DNA from: Chitinophaga eiseniae
GTDB taxonomy: Bacteria > Bacteroidota > Bacteroidia > Chitinophagales > Chitinophagaceae
Assembly: GCF_900167135.1 (NCBI RefSeq)
Contig: NZ_FUWZ01000002.1
Span: forward strand, 770,651-834,650
Length of the DNA: 64,000 bases
Reading direction: 5' to 3'
Shown here: positions 34,277-41,384 of the stretch, one piece after another
Layout of the letters: every line of letters begins with the position of its first letter
How positions within the stretch are numbered: the stretch's first letter is position 1
The notes under the pieces: model-generated
Databases searched by the model: none
Told to the model about the DNA's origin: nothing
Seen by the model: only the letters and a program-made list of their open reading frames with translations
Position numbers and translations under genes: made by a program

Positions 34277-34960
34277 CTAAAAATATACGCCCAGCCGCAG
34301 CGCAAAGCTATTCATATTTACCTTACCATCGTTCCATTTACCGTTCCGGGTCACGTCCACGAAACCGTTCTGGTAGGTAAGGCCTACAATACCGGTCAGC
34401 GTTTCACCCAGGGGATATTCCACGCCGGCGCCGATCAGCAAACCAATATTGATACGGTTCATTTCACGCAGGATGTTTACCCTGTCGTGGGTTTGATTCA
34501 GGGAGATGACGTCCGCCCTTCCGCTGACCGGGAACGCGAAATAGGTACCGAACTGTCCCCAGAAATTGAGCGCGTCGGGCGATGTCGTTTTCAGTTTCAG
34601 CGCCACTGGTATCTCAATATAGGTGAGTTTCATGTTGTACTCCGAGGGGTTGGCTTTAAAATCGCTCAGCCCCTTGTCCGCGTCATATTTCAGTTTACTG
34701 CCGCCCAACACCACGTTAAAACCCGATGCCAGGGCGTAGTTACCGGCTTCATTCAGGTTAAAATCGGCCATCAGCCCGAAATTCAGGCCTGCTTTGGCGC
34801 TGTTGCGGTTAACGCCCGATTCCAGCGGTTTCAGTATTGAGATCATAGGATCTAACTTAAAACCCAGCCGTACCTTGCGGGTAAAATTACCATACCCGCT
34901 CTGTGCCATCCCTGCTGTAGCTATCCCTAATGTTAATGCCAGCAAAAAAAACCGCTTCAT
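34277..34960 (-). CDS. Outer-membrane beta-barrel protein (porin-like family)
   Basis: A 227-residue secreted protein from the ATG at 34960, with a signal peptide MKRFFLLALTLGIATAGMAQ. The mature part alternates polar and hydrophobic residues in short amphipathic strands (KVRLGFKLDPMISILKPLE, AGLNFGLMADFNLNEAGNYALASGFNVVLGG, FALRLGVYF at the end, finishing with an aromatic), like PF13568-type barrels. Upstream in-frame ATGs are inside a repeat and are not used. The ligand or role is not readable. Confidence 0.8.
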   Translation of the reverse strand: MKRFFLLALTLGIATAGMAQSGYGNFTRKVRLGFKLDPMISILKPLESGVNRNSAKAGLNFGLMADFNLNEAGNYALASGFNVVLGGSKLKYDADKGLSDFKANPSEYNMKLTYIEIPVALKLKTTSPDALNFWGQFGTYFAFPVSGRADVISLNQTHDRVNILREMNRINIGLLIGAGVEYPLGETLTGIVGLTYQNGFVDVTRNGKWNDGKVNMNSFALRLGVYF

Positions 34961-34979
34961 ATGATTCATTTTAGCGATG

Positions 34980-35081
34980 AAATTACGAATTTGAATTACT
35001 TTATTCATCAATGGCGCCGATAAGCGCTCTGCAATAATATCTCCCATATATTCGTTTACCGTAATTCGTAATTCATAATTT
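34980..35081. repeat. Degenerate heptamer palindrome upstream of gldB
   Basis: AATTACGAATTTGAATTAC (34981-34999) is imperfectly complementary to the AATTCGT-type units at 35061-35080. The units are those of the palindrome at 28704-28803. It lies between the divergent beta-barrel gene and gldB, in a place where promoters should be. Confidence 0.55.
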
Positions 35082-35099
35082 TCCAATAATTTTACCTGA

Positions 35100-36128
35100 A
35101 TGCGAAACAACACTACATACTCCCTGCTGACCGGCTGCCTTGCGGCGCTGTTTCTCTATGCCTGCCACACCGGCAATAAAGCGCCGGATGTAAGTCATAT
35201 ACCCATGAACGTTAGTATCCAGCGGTTCGACTCGGCGCTGTTTACCATCGATACCAATGATATTCAACCGGGGATGACCCGTCTGCATCAGTCTTATCCG
35301 CTTTTCATGCCGATCTATATCTCGGAGATCATGAACTTTGGCGCTTTTACGGACAGCAGTAAGGAAGTACAGCGTCAGCTGCGGCTTTTCCTCACCAACC
35401 GCGATTTCCGGCAACTGGAAACGGCGGTGTCCCAAAAGTATGCTAATGCCGGTACCCTGCAAAAAGAGCTGGAAGAGGCGTTTCGTTATACCCAATATTA
35501 TATTCCCGCTTTCCGGGCGCCTAAAGTGGTTACGTTCACTTCCGGTATTGCCAATTATGGTGCCATTACGATCGACTCTATTTTAGGGATAGGGCTGGAT
35601 ATGTATATGGGGGCTGATTTCCCGCCATATGCCCAGATCCCGGACTATCCTGATTATATGATCCGCCGTTTTGCGCCGGAGTATATCACCACCAATTGTA
35701 TGCAGGTGCTGCAGCAGCAGCTGTATCCCGCGCCCCGTAACAGCGGCGGTCTGCTGGAGCAGATGATCGAGGCCGGCAAACAACAGTATTTCCTGTCCAA
35801 AGTACTTCCCCATACGCCGGATTCTATCCGTCTCGGCTACACGAAAGAGCAACTGCAGTGGTGCCGTGAAAATGAAAAAATGATCTGGCAGTTTTTTGTA
35901 CAGAACAACCTGTTATATACAACAGACTGGCAGCAGATCAACCTCTTCATGAACGATGCGCCGGCTACCCAGGGCATGCCGGAAGGCTCTCCCGGAAAAA
36001 TCGGCTACTTCGTGGGCTACGAAATCGTGAACAAATACATGGAAAAACATGCTGACGTAAGCGTACAGCAATTGATGGAGTCGAAAAATCTGCTGGAAAT
36101 ATTTAAGGCGTCTAAGTACAGACCGTAA
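35100..36128 (+). CDS. gldB: Gliding motility lipoprotein GldB
   Basis: A 342-residue lipoprotein. The signal MRNNTTYSLLTGCLAALFLYAC places the lipidated cysteine at residue 22. The mature chain has the GldB pattern VSIQRFDSALFTIDTNDIQPGMTRLHQSYPLFMPIYISEIMNFG, FTSGIANYGAITIDSILGIGLDMYMGADFPPYAQIPDYPDYMIRRFAPEYI and KIGYFVGYEIVNKYM. GldB is needed for gliding and type IX secretion-dependent motility in Flavobacterium. The nearby nadE is a common neighbour in this phylum. gldC, which often follows gldB, is missing; apaG lies there on the opposite strand. Confidence 0.92.
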   Translation: MRNNTTYSLLTGCLAALFLYACHTGNKAPDVSHIPMNVSIQRFDSALFTIDTNDIQPGMTRLHQSYPLFMPIYISEIMNFGAFTDSSKEVQRQLRLFLTNRDFRQLETAVSQKYANAGTLQKELEEAFRYTQYYIPAFRAPKVVTFTSGIANYGAITIDSILGIGLDMYMGADFPPYAQIPDYPDYMIRRFAPEYITTNCMQVLQQQLYPAPRNSGGLLEQMIEAGKQQYFLSKVLPHTPDSIRLGYTKEQLQWCRENEKMIWQFFVQNNLLYTTDWQQINLFMNDAPATQGMPEGSPGKIGYFVGYEIVNKYMEKHADVSVQQLMESKNLLEIFKASKYRP

Positions 36129-36131
36129 AGG

Positions 36132-36518
36132 CTAGTTGAGCTTGAAAGGAACAACCATCTGGAATTCAGGAATCCTCACTTCGAAGATTTTCTTATCCAG
36201 TTGGTTTTCCATCTGGTAGGTACCGTACATCTTTCCTATTTCAGTGCGGAGGTTGGATCCCGAGACGTATTGATAAGTCTCGCCGGGGGCCAGTAACGGC
36301 TGTACGCCTACAACGCCTTCTCCCTCCACTTCGCGGTGGGTGCCGTTGGAATCGATGATATACCAGTGGCGGCGCAGCAATTTGATGGGGAAAGTATTGT
36401 TGTTTTCAATGGTGATACGGTAAGCAAACATGAATTCGCTTCCAATAGGATTAGAATAATCCGGCTGGTAGAATGTTTCCACGCTGATAGTGATTCCCTC
36501 TGTTACCTTCTTAACCAT
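36132..36518 (-). CDS. apaG: ApaG domain protein
   Basis: A 128-residue ApaG protein with the fibronectin III-like fold: FMFAYRITIENNNTFPIKLLRRHWYIIDSNGTHREVEGEGVVGVQPLLAPGETYQYVSGSNLRTEIGKMYGTYQM is nearly the full family signature. ApaG was linked to cobalt/magnesium homeostasis in enterobacteria and its exact task is unsettled. The stop codon lies 3 nt past the gldB stop on the other strand, so the genes converge with no spacer. Confidence 0.93.
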   Translation of the reverse strand: MVKKVTEGITISVETFYQPDYSNPIGSEFMFAYRITIENNNTFPIKLLRRHWYIIDSNGTHREVEGEGVVGVQPLLAPGETYQYVSGSNLRTEIGKMYGTYQMENQLDKKIFEVRIPEFQMVVPFKLN

Positions 36519-36601
36519 AAAATCAACCTTTGACGTAAAAATAAGAAAAATAAAGCCAGTGGGTATAAAAATTATATTTTCCGCAACACTTTAACGATTT
36601 T

Positions 36602-36928
36602 TTAAATAATTTCTATCCCCTCAAGGATGCCCGGGTCTGCTTCCGCCTTTCTGGCGGCCACTTCCAGCGGATTGTCGTAATAACCCCACCGGGCACACTG
36701 GAACAGATACCGGACCAGAAAACCTATCATGCCGTATTCCCTGTACTGTTTCACATGGCAAGCCTCATGCCGGACCCAGGCAGTATTGGACAGAAACTCC
36801 AACCGGGACGCTCCATGCAGATGAATGGTGCGTCCCAGTACCATGGCCACTCCCTTCACCCGCATCACCCTGGCGGCAATGCGGGCAAGCCCTGAATCAA
36901 CGTGTATACGGCATCTTATTTTTTCCAA
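36602..36928 (-). CDS. Small DUF4157-like protein with HExxH zinc motif
   Basis: A 108-residue protein starting at a TTG that lies inside the end of the DUF5777 gene (13-nt overlap). It carries the metalloprotease motif RHEACH followed by VKQYREYGMIGFLVRYLFQCARWGYYDNPLEVAARKAE, where a downstream Glu may be the third zinc ligand. This is the pattern of stand-alone DUF4157 proteins. No signal peptide is visible. No nearby ATG would keep the conserved N-terminal part (RIHVDSGLARIAARV), hence the TTG. It is last in an operon of envelope proteins; peptidase activity is inferred from the motif only. Confidence 0.72.
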   Translation of the reverse strand: MEKIRCRIHVDSGLARIAARVMRVKGVAMVLGRTIHLHGASRLEFLSNTAWVRHEACHVKQYREYGMIGFLVRYLFQCARWGYYDNPLEVAARKAEADPGILEGIEII

Positions 36929-37860
36929 TCCTTTTTCCCGAATAACGTAAATCTACGGGAAATATTGAAACCCCAGCGGAACTGGCCCTGCAACCACGAG
37001 GTGGTGGTTTCGGGAAGAAACTGGCTCTCCTGGATGGCGCTGGAATTGGTGAAGTTAAGGTGGAACACGTGCCCTCCGGTTTCTATCTCCAGTCCTACCC
37101 CCAGCGGGTTATAGAAGGTGATGCCCTGCGCTTTGTAGTAATCCCGGCTTGCCTGGGAGCGGAACGGGTAAAAATATTCCGCCACGATGCCTATCCTTTT
37201 GGACAACTTCAGCCGGCCGCCCACGCCAAGGGCAAACATATTGTTCATGTCCATGTAACCCACGCGGTTACGGTGCACGTAGGTGGGCGAAAGGGAGAAA
37301 GCCAGCCTGTCGCCGAACTTACGGGACACGATGCCCTGGGCCACATAGCTCAACCGGTCGGACGCATCGCCGAACCAGGCCGCATGATGCGGGTCTTCCT
37401 CCGAGCTCATCATCGACATTACTGCTGTGCCCAATACGGCTACGGACACCGGCACATAGTTATCCTGCGTTTGCTCCACCAGTCTGTATTTCACCAGCAG
37501 GTCCAACAGCTGATGCTGTATCCCGGAGCCTTTGGAGCGGCCAATGCCTGCCATCAACCGGTCGGTGATGCCATATTCCAGCCCGATACGGATATCGGTG
37601 GAGTTGTCGATGCCGTAAAATGTTTTGGCGCCGCCGAACTCGCCGCCCAGGTCGCCAAAGCGGTGATCTACGCGGACATCCAGCTCATGTTTGCGCAACA
37701 TGTCTGTAGAATGCCCCATAATGATACGGGTGCCTTTGTAGGTGTACAGCACTTTAGGGTGCGCCGGGCCTGTAGAGTCGAACAGCTGGCTCAGGTCCTG
37801 CCGGGCCTGCGCATAAACGCTGATGCTGGTACACAGCATCAGAAAAGCAATAATTTTCAT
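36916..37860 (-). CDS. DUF5777 family beta-barrel protein
   Basis: A 314-residue outer-membrane protein with signal peptide MKIIAFLMLCTSISVYAQA. It matches the DUF5777 pattern: VLYTYKGTRIIMGHSTDMLRKHELDVRVDHRFGDLGGEFGGAKTFYGIDNSTDIRIGLEYGITDRLMAGIGRS, then later strands ending RWGFNISRRFTLF. These proteins are predicted barrels found near cytochrome-like and YceI proteins; the cargo is not known. Start codon is 27 nt after the YceI stop and the stop overlaps the HExxH gene, so all four genes form one operon. Confidence 0.85.
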   Translation of the reverse strand: MKIIAFLMLCTSISVYAQARQDLSQLFDSTGPAHPKVLYTYKGTRIIMGHSTDMLRKHELDVRVDHRFGDLGGEFGGAKTFYGIDNSTDIRIGLEYGITDRLMAGIGRSKGSGIQHQLLDLLVKYRLVEQTQDNYVPVSVAVLGTAVMSMMSSEEDPHHAAWFGDASDRLSYVAQGIVSRKFGDRLAFSLSPTYVHRNRVGYMDMNNMFALGVGGRLKLSKRIGIVAEYFYPFRSQASRDYYKAQGITFYNPLGVGLEIETGGHVFHLNFTNSSAIQESQFLPETTTSWLQGQFRWGFNISRRFTLFGKKDWKK

Positions 37861-37887
37861 GGGTATGTTTAAATGATTTTACAATGA

Positions 37888-38436
37888 TTACCTGTTTACC
37901 ACGGTATACACGGCGTTGACAGTTACCGCCACCACTTCCGCAATGTTTTTCACCACCATGGTGGGCACATCGATGCGATGGTCTGCAATATGGATGTTGA
38001 AGGTGGAGCCGGCCATGATACTACCGTCTTTCACCGTGATAGTGCCTTTTTCGCGATAGGGTTTGTCCACCCCGTGCAGGTTAAGCGTACCTTCCACGGT
38101 CACATTGTAGGTACCGTTGCGGTTGAGGTCTGCATTTTCCAGCACTTTCCCTTTGAATTCGGCAAACGGATACTTGTCGCTCTCCAGATAATTTTGGTTG
38201 AAATGGTCCTGCATCAGCTTTTTCCTGAACTGGAAAGAGGCGATGGGCACTTTAAAATAAATAGCGCCGGTTTTTACATTGATGGCAGACACGCCTTTGT
38301 CGGTTTTAGCCTCTATATCTTCCAGCGGCGCCGAAGAGAAGAAAGAGAACCGGGTATTCTTACAGGAGAAAACGTCCTGCGCTGATACCGCACTGGTGAT
38401 GATCACCATGGAGAAAAGAAGGAACAGGTTTTTCAT
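37888..38436 (-). CDS. YceI family periplasmic lipid-binding-like protein
   Basis: A 182-residue exported protein from the ATG at 38436, with signal peptide MKNLFLLFSMVIITSAVSAQ. The YceI lipocalin-like pattern is seen in AKTDKGVSAINVKTGAIYFKVPIASFQFRKKLMQDHFNQNYLESDKYPFAEFKGKVLE (the characteristic M..HF....yl...kyP...F) and NVTVEGTLNLHGVDKPYREKGTITVKDGSIMAGSTFNIHIADHRI. YceI proteins bind polyisoprenoid chains such as quinones. Placement between a cytochrome-like lipoprotein and a barrel fits a redox or lipid-handling role; this is inference. Confidence 0.88.
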   Translation of the reverse strand: MKNLFLLFSMVIITSAVSAQDVFSCKNTRFSFFSSAPLEDIEAKTDKGVSAINVKTGAIYFKVPIASFQFRKKLMQDHFNQNYLESDKYPFAEFKGKVLENADLNRNGTYNVTVEGTLNLHGVDKPYREKGTITVKDGSIMAGSTFNIHIADHRIDVPTMVVKNIAEVVAVTVNAVYTVVNR

Positions 38437-38455
38437 GAGCAAAAAAGATTTGGGT

Positions 38456-38833
38456 TTACTGATCAGGCATACCATGTTCTATCCAACAGGCGATGGAGTC
38501 CTTCATACCTTTCGACAATGCGGGGAACCGTGAGGGTGGCATATCTGCCTGTGCACTGGTGACCCGTTGTACAAAAACTGCCCGGGAAGCTGTAATGTAG
38601 GCCTTCAGCTTATCCGGGGAAGAGAAGTCAGCGCGGCCCCGCGGGATATTGCCGGTATGGCATCCGCGGGAGGTACAGTTGGCCTGGACGGCTTGTTCGG
38701 CATAACTGGTGACAATACGGGCTACTTTACAGTCAAGGCCCTCGTTCGGGATCACCGGTGCCGGCGCCTGTTCATTTTTACAGGCTGCCAGCAGGATACA
38801 TCCCGCTAACAAAAGATGGGTTTTCTTTTTCAT
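38456..38833 (-). CDS. Lipoprotein with c-type cytochrome-like CX4CH motif
   Basis: A 125-residue lipoprotein: the signal MKKKTHLLLAGCILLAAC gives the lipid cysteine at residue 18. The mature domain contains CTSRGCH (Cys-X4-Cys-His), an expanded haem-c motif, followed by the pattern MPPSRFPALSKGMKDSIACWIEHGMP that in planctomycete-type c cytochromes supplies the distal methionine (MPP) and the last helix (IxxWIxxG). It is first in an operon with YceI, DUF5777 and HExxH genes. Haem binding is likely but unproven; attachment by the standard machinery to a CX4CH site is rarer than to CXXCH. Confidence 0.7.
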   Translation of the reverse strand: MKKKTHLLLAGCILLAACKNEQAPAPVIPNEGLDCKVARIVTSYAEQAVQANCTSRGCHTGNIPRGRADFSSPDKLKAYITASRAVFVQRVTSAQADMPPSRFPALSKGMKDSIACWIEHGMPDQ

Positions 38834-38935
38834 AATAGCTTATTAACCTGTATCTGATACGAAAGATGCAGTGAATGGGTTGCCAGGGTTATACTATTTG
38901 GATTTAGTTGTTATTTTGCAGAAAATATTCCACCC

Positions 38936-40210
38936 GTGACCATAGAACAAATCTATCATATCTATCTGCAGCATTTCAGCATTCAGACAGACACCCGCAA
39001 GTTGCAACCGAATGATATTTTCTTTGCCCTGAAAGGAGATAATTTCAACGGCAACGAATTTGCCGCTAAAGCGCTGGAGATGGGCGCCGCCTTCGCCGTT
39101 GTGGACGAAGCCGCCTATTATACGCAGCCGGATAAAATGGCGCTGGTAGACAATGTGTTGGAGACGTTACAGGCGCTGGCCCTGTGGCACCGGAAACAAT
39201 TAAATATTCCTTTTCTGGCAATTACCGGCACTAACGGTAAAACCACTACGAAAGAATTGGTGAACGCCGCCCTGTCGGCCGGCTTCAAAACATACGCCAC
39301 CGTCGGCAATCTCAACAACCACATCGGCGTGCCGCTGACCATCCTGGCCATCAGACCGGACGTGCAAATTGCAGTGATTGAAATGGGCGCCAACCATCAG
39401 AAAGAAATTGCGGGTTACTGCAAAATCGCGTTGCCCACCCACGGCATCATCACCAATATCGGGAAAGCCCACCTGGAAGGCTTCGGCAGCGAAGAAGGCG
39501 TACGCATCGCCAAAGGGGAACTGTACGACTATCTGCGCGACAACAACGGCACCGTGTTCGTTTGCAACGATTATCCTTATCTTCTCGAAATGAGCAAAGG
39601 CATTCCACACGTGGTGACCTATGGCAGCAAAGAAGCCGATTATACCGGTACTCCCGCAGCCGATAAGGCTTTGCTGGGCGTACAGGTCAACAACCATAAC
39701 ATCGGTTTTATACAAACCAGGCTCACCGGCGCTTACAACTTCCCGAACGTAATGGCCGCCGTGGCCGTAGCCAGCCACTTTAATGTGCCGGCAGAAAAAA
39801 TCGGTCCGGCCATCGCCGCCTATACGCCGTCCAACAACCGCTCGCAGGTGATGCAACAAGGCACCAACACAATCATCATGGACGCCTATAACGCCAACCC
39901 TTCCAGCATGAAAGCCGCCATCGACAACTTCCTCGGCATCGAAGCGCCGAAGAAAGTACTGATGCTCGGCGCCATGATGGAGCTGGGTGCTGACAGCGTT
40001 AAAGAACATGAAGCACTGGTGGAGCAACTGCAACGCCACCACTGGGAAGCAGTTGTATTGGTAGGCGGTGATTTCAAGAAGGTTAATCATCCGTACATCT
40101 ACCTCGACAGTTCTGCCGAAGCTGCCAAATGGCTGCAGCAGCAACAGTTCCGGGACACGCACATACTCATTAAAGGCTCCCGCAGTACAGGTATGGAAAA
40201 AGTACTGTGA
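38936..40210 (+). CDS. murF: UDP-N-acetylmuramoyl-tripeptide--D-alanyl-D-alanine ligase
   Basis: A 424-residue Mur ligase starting at GTG 38936. It has the MurF N-terminal domain (DTRKLQPNDIFFALKGDNFNGNEF), the ATP loop ITGTNGKTTTKELV, EMGANHQKEIAGYCKIALPTHGIITNIGKAHLEGFGSEEGV and the C-terminal NNRSQVMQQGTNTIIMDAYNANPSSMKAAI. It adds D-Ala-D-Ala to the UDP-MurNAc-tripeptide. A second MurF, fused to alanine racemase, starts 7.7 kb downstream; having both is usual in Bacteroidota. Its likely -7 box is degenerate (TTATTTTG at 38911-38918). Confidence 0.95.
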   Translation: MTIEQIYHIYLQHFSIQTDTRKLQPNDIFFALKGDNFNGNEFAAKALEMGAAFAVVDEAAYYTQPDKMALVDNVLETLQALALWHRKQLNIPFLAITGTNGKTTTKELVNAALSAGFKTYATVGNLNNHIGVPLTILAIRPDVQIAVIEMGANHQKEIAGYCKIALPTHGIITNIGKAHLEGFGSEEGVRIAKGELYDYLRDNNGTVFVCNDYPYLLEMSKGIPHVVTYGSKEADYTGTPAADKALLGVQVNNHNIGFIQTRLTGAYNFPNVMAAVAVASHFNVPAEKIGPAIAAYTPSNNRSQVMQQGTNTIIMDAYNANPSSMKAAIDNFLGIEAPKKVLMLGAMMELGADSVKEHEALVEQLQRHHWEAVVLVGGDFKKVNHPYIYLDSSAEAAKWLQQQQFRDTHILIKGSRSTGMEKVL

Positions 40211-40499
40211 AACGATGATGGCCATCACAGTTTCGTTACAATATTTTGAAAACAAACGCGTTTAATACCCTAAACGCATATATGCGGACCATAGGTACAC
40301 TGAATTCTAAACGCATCAGGTACCAGCAACAACGATAGTAAACCAGTAATGCAGTGATGATACATGTAGTTAATGCGAACTGATCTTATCAGCTGCTTTC
40401 ATTGCCATCTTAGGTATCCTATAGACTATCCGCCCTTTTTGATACTTTGTTTCTTTAAAAATGCTGAAGAAACGAAATGGAAGAGGTGTGGAGTTAGCT

Positions 40500-40536
40500 A
40501 AAAAAAAAAGACCTGCAAGCTAAAAAACCCGCAGGT
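40500..40536 (-). terminator. Rho-independent terminator on the minus strand, far behind the epimerase gene
   Basis: ACCTGC/GCAGGT stem (40511-40516 with 40531-40536) with a 14-nt loop; on the minus strand it is followed by C and ten T. It lies 335 nt past the stop codon of the epimerase gene, so either that message has a long 3' end or a separate small RNA ends here. Confidence 0.75.
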
Positions 40537-40689
40537 GTTCATAACCTATGCCAACTTTAGAGTAATCGTGAAAGCTTAATGTTTATATTAACTATAAAAA
40601 TCAAGCTTTATAATATCTTGAGTTTATAAGGATCTGTCTTTTTAATTTTTGTTTTTGATTGTCTTTTATTGAGATAACATATCAGAAAA

Positions 40690-40697
40690 TATATTTG
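40690..40697 (+). promoter_or_regulatory. Orphan plus-strand promoter
   Basis: TATATTTG with a TTG 18 nt upstream (40669-40671) satisfies both elements of the Bacteroidota promoter. Transcription would run into the noncoding stretch and then antisense into the epimerase gene. Confidence 0.4.
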
Positions 40698-40870
40698 TTC
40701 AAAAAAACTGAAAAATTTTTGGGCAATTATTCTCTCTGATTTTGGTTTTTGGGATCCCTTTCGAGGTCGCTCTATTTATCTACGTATCACAGGATCTCTT
40801 TGGATTGCTAAAATGGAAAAAAAATTAAAATAAATTTAATTATTAAAATTCATTATGTCTAACTAATTCG

Positions 40871-41272
40871 TTATTTGATATCTTGACAAATTTCAATCAA
40901 AACTCCGTTCGTATTTTTAGGGTGCAGAAAACAAATCAGCTTATTATCAGCCCCTTTTTTAGGTGTTTCCTGTAGTAAAACAAACCCTTCCTGCTGTAAT
41001 CTGCCCATCTCCGCGTAGATATCCGCCACTTCAAAAGCGATGTGATGCATGCCTTCTCCCTTTTTAGCCAAAAATTTAGCAATGGCACTGTCAGGGCCGG
41101 TAGCCTCCAGTAATTCAATCTTGGTTTCCCCTTGCCGGAAAAACGCTGTCAGCACCTGTTCACTAACAACCTCCTCCTTTTTATAACAAGGAGTATTTAA
41201 TAGTTTCTCAAATAACGGAACAGACACGTCCAGGGATGTCACCGCAATCCCAATATGTTCTACTTTTAACAT
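40871..41272 (-). CDS. mce: Methylmalonyl-CoA epimerase
   Basis: A 133-residue glyoxalase-fold protein that interconverts the R and S forms of methylmalonyl-CoA. Metal ligands are visible in the two beta-alpha-beta modules: VEHIGIAVTSL at the start, GETKIELLEA, EGMHHIAFEVADI, and GVLIEI at the end. The length is normal for the family. It feeds the B12-dependent mutase, whose small subunit is encoded at 59686-60105. It stands alone, divergent from the cysteine desulfurase gene. Confidence 0.94.
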   Translation of the reverse strand: MLKVEHIGIAVTSLDVSVPLFEKLLNTPCYKKEEVVSEQVLTAFFRQGETKIELLEATGPDSAIAKFLAKKGEGMHHIAFEVADIYAEMGRLQQEGFVLLQETPKKGADNKLICFLHPKNTNGVLIEICQDIK

Positions 41273-41340
41273 GAAAAAATTCTTTTGTCGGTATGATAAA
41301 TGGCCGCTTGCCTAACCCGGTAAAAATAGAACTTATGTCG

Positions 41341-41348
41341 TAGATTTG
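41341..41348 (+). promoter_or_regulatory. -7 promoter box for the cysteine desulfurase gene
   Basis: TAGATTTG fits TAnnTTTG and lies 36 nt before the ATG at 41385, in the spacer between the divergent epimerase and desulfurase genes. Confidence 0.5.
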
Positions 41349-41384
41349 GATTGTTTGGGAGATGATATAAAAAATAAAGAGAAT

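Larger units (their letters stand above)
40211..40870. other. 660-bp AT-rich region without a convincing gene
   Basis: Between murF and the minus-strand methylmalonyl-CoA epimerase. It holds a 12-nt palindrome TGATGGCCATCA behind murF, two copies of TAAACGCAT near 40274 and 40308, a CTATAGACTAT segment at 40419-40429 that also occurs at the TonB receptor promoter, a 20-codon open frame at 40461-40523, a minus-strand terminator at 40500-40536, and a good plus-strand promoter (TTG 40669-40671, 18 nt, TATATTTG 40690-40697) with no gene behind it. An unrecognised small RNA is possible; no known RNA family was identified. Confidence 0.5.

Noticed and set aside
32825..34840. 671-codon open frame on the plus strand opposite nadE and the beta-barrel gene
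   Set aside because: It is antisense to two genes with clear motifs, has no recognisable domain, and its composition (rich in Val, His, Gly, Gln) is that of a reverse-frame shadow.
40211..40870. tRNA, tmRNA or 6S RNA in the large noncoding spacer
   Set aside because: No T-loop GTTCGAATC-type sequence, CCA end or long imperfect rod matching a known RNA was seen by eye.
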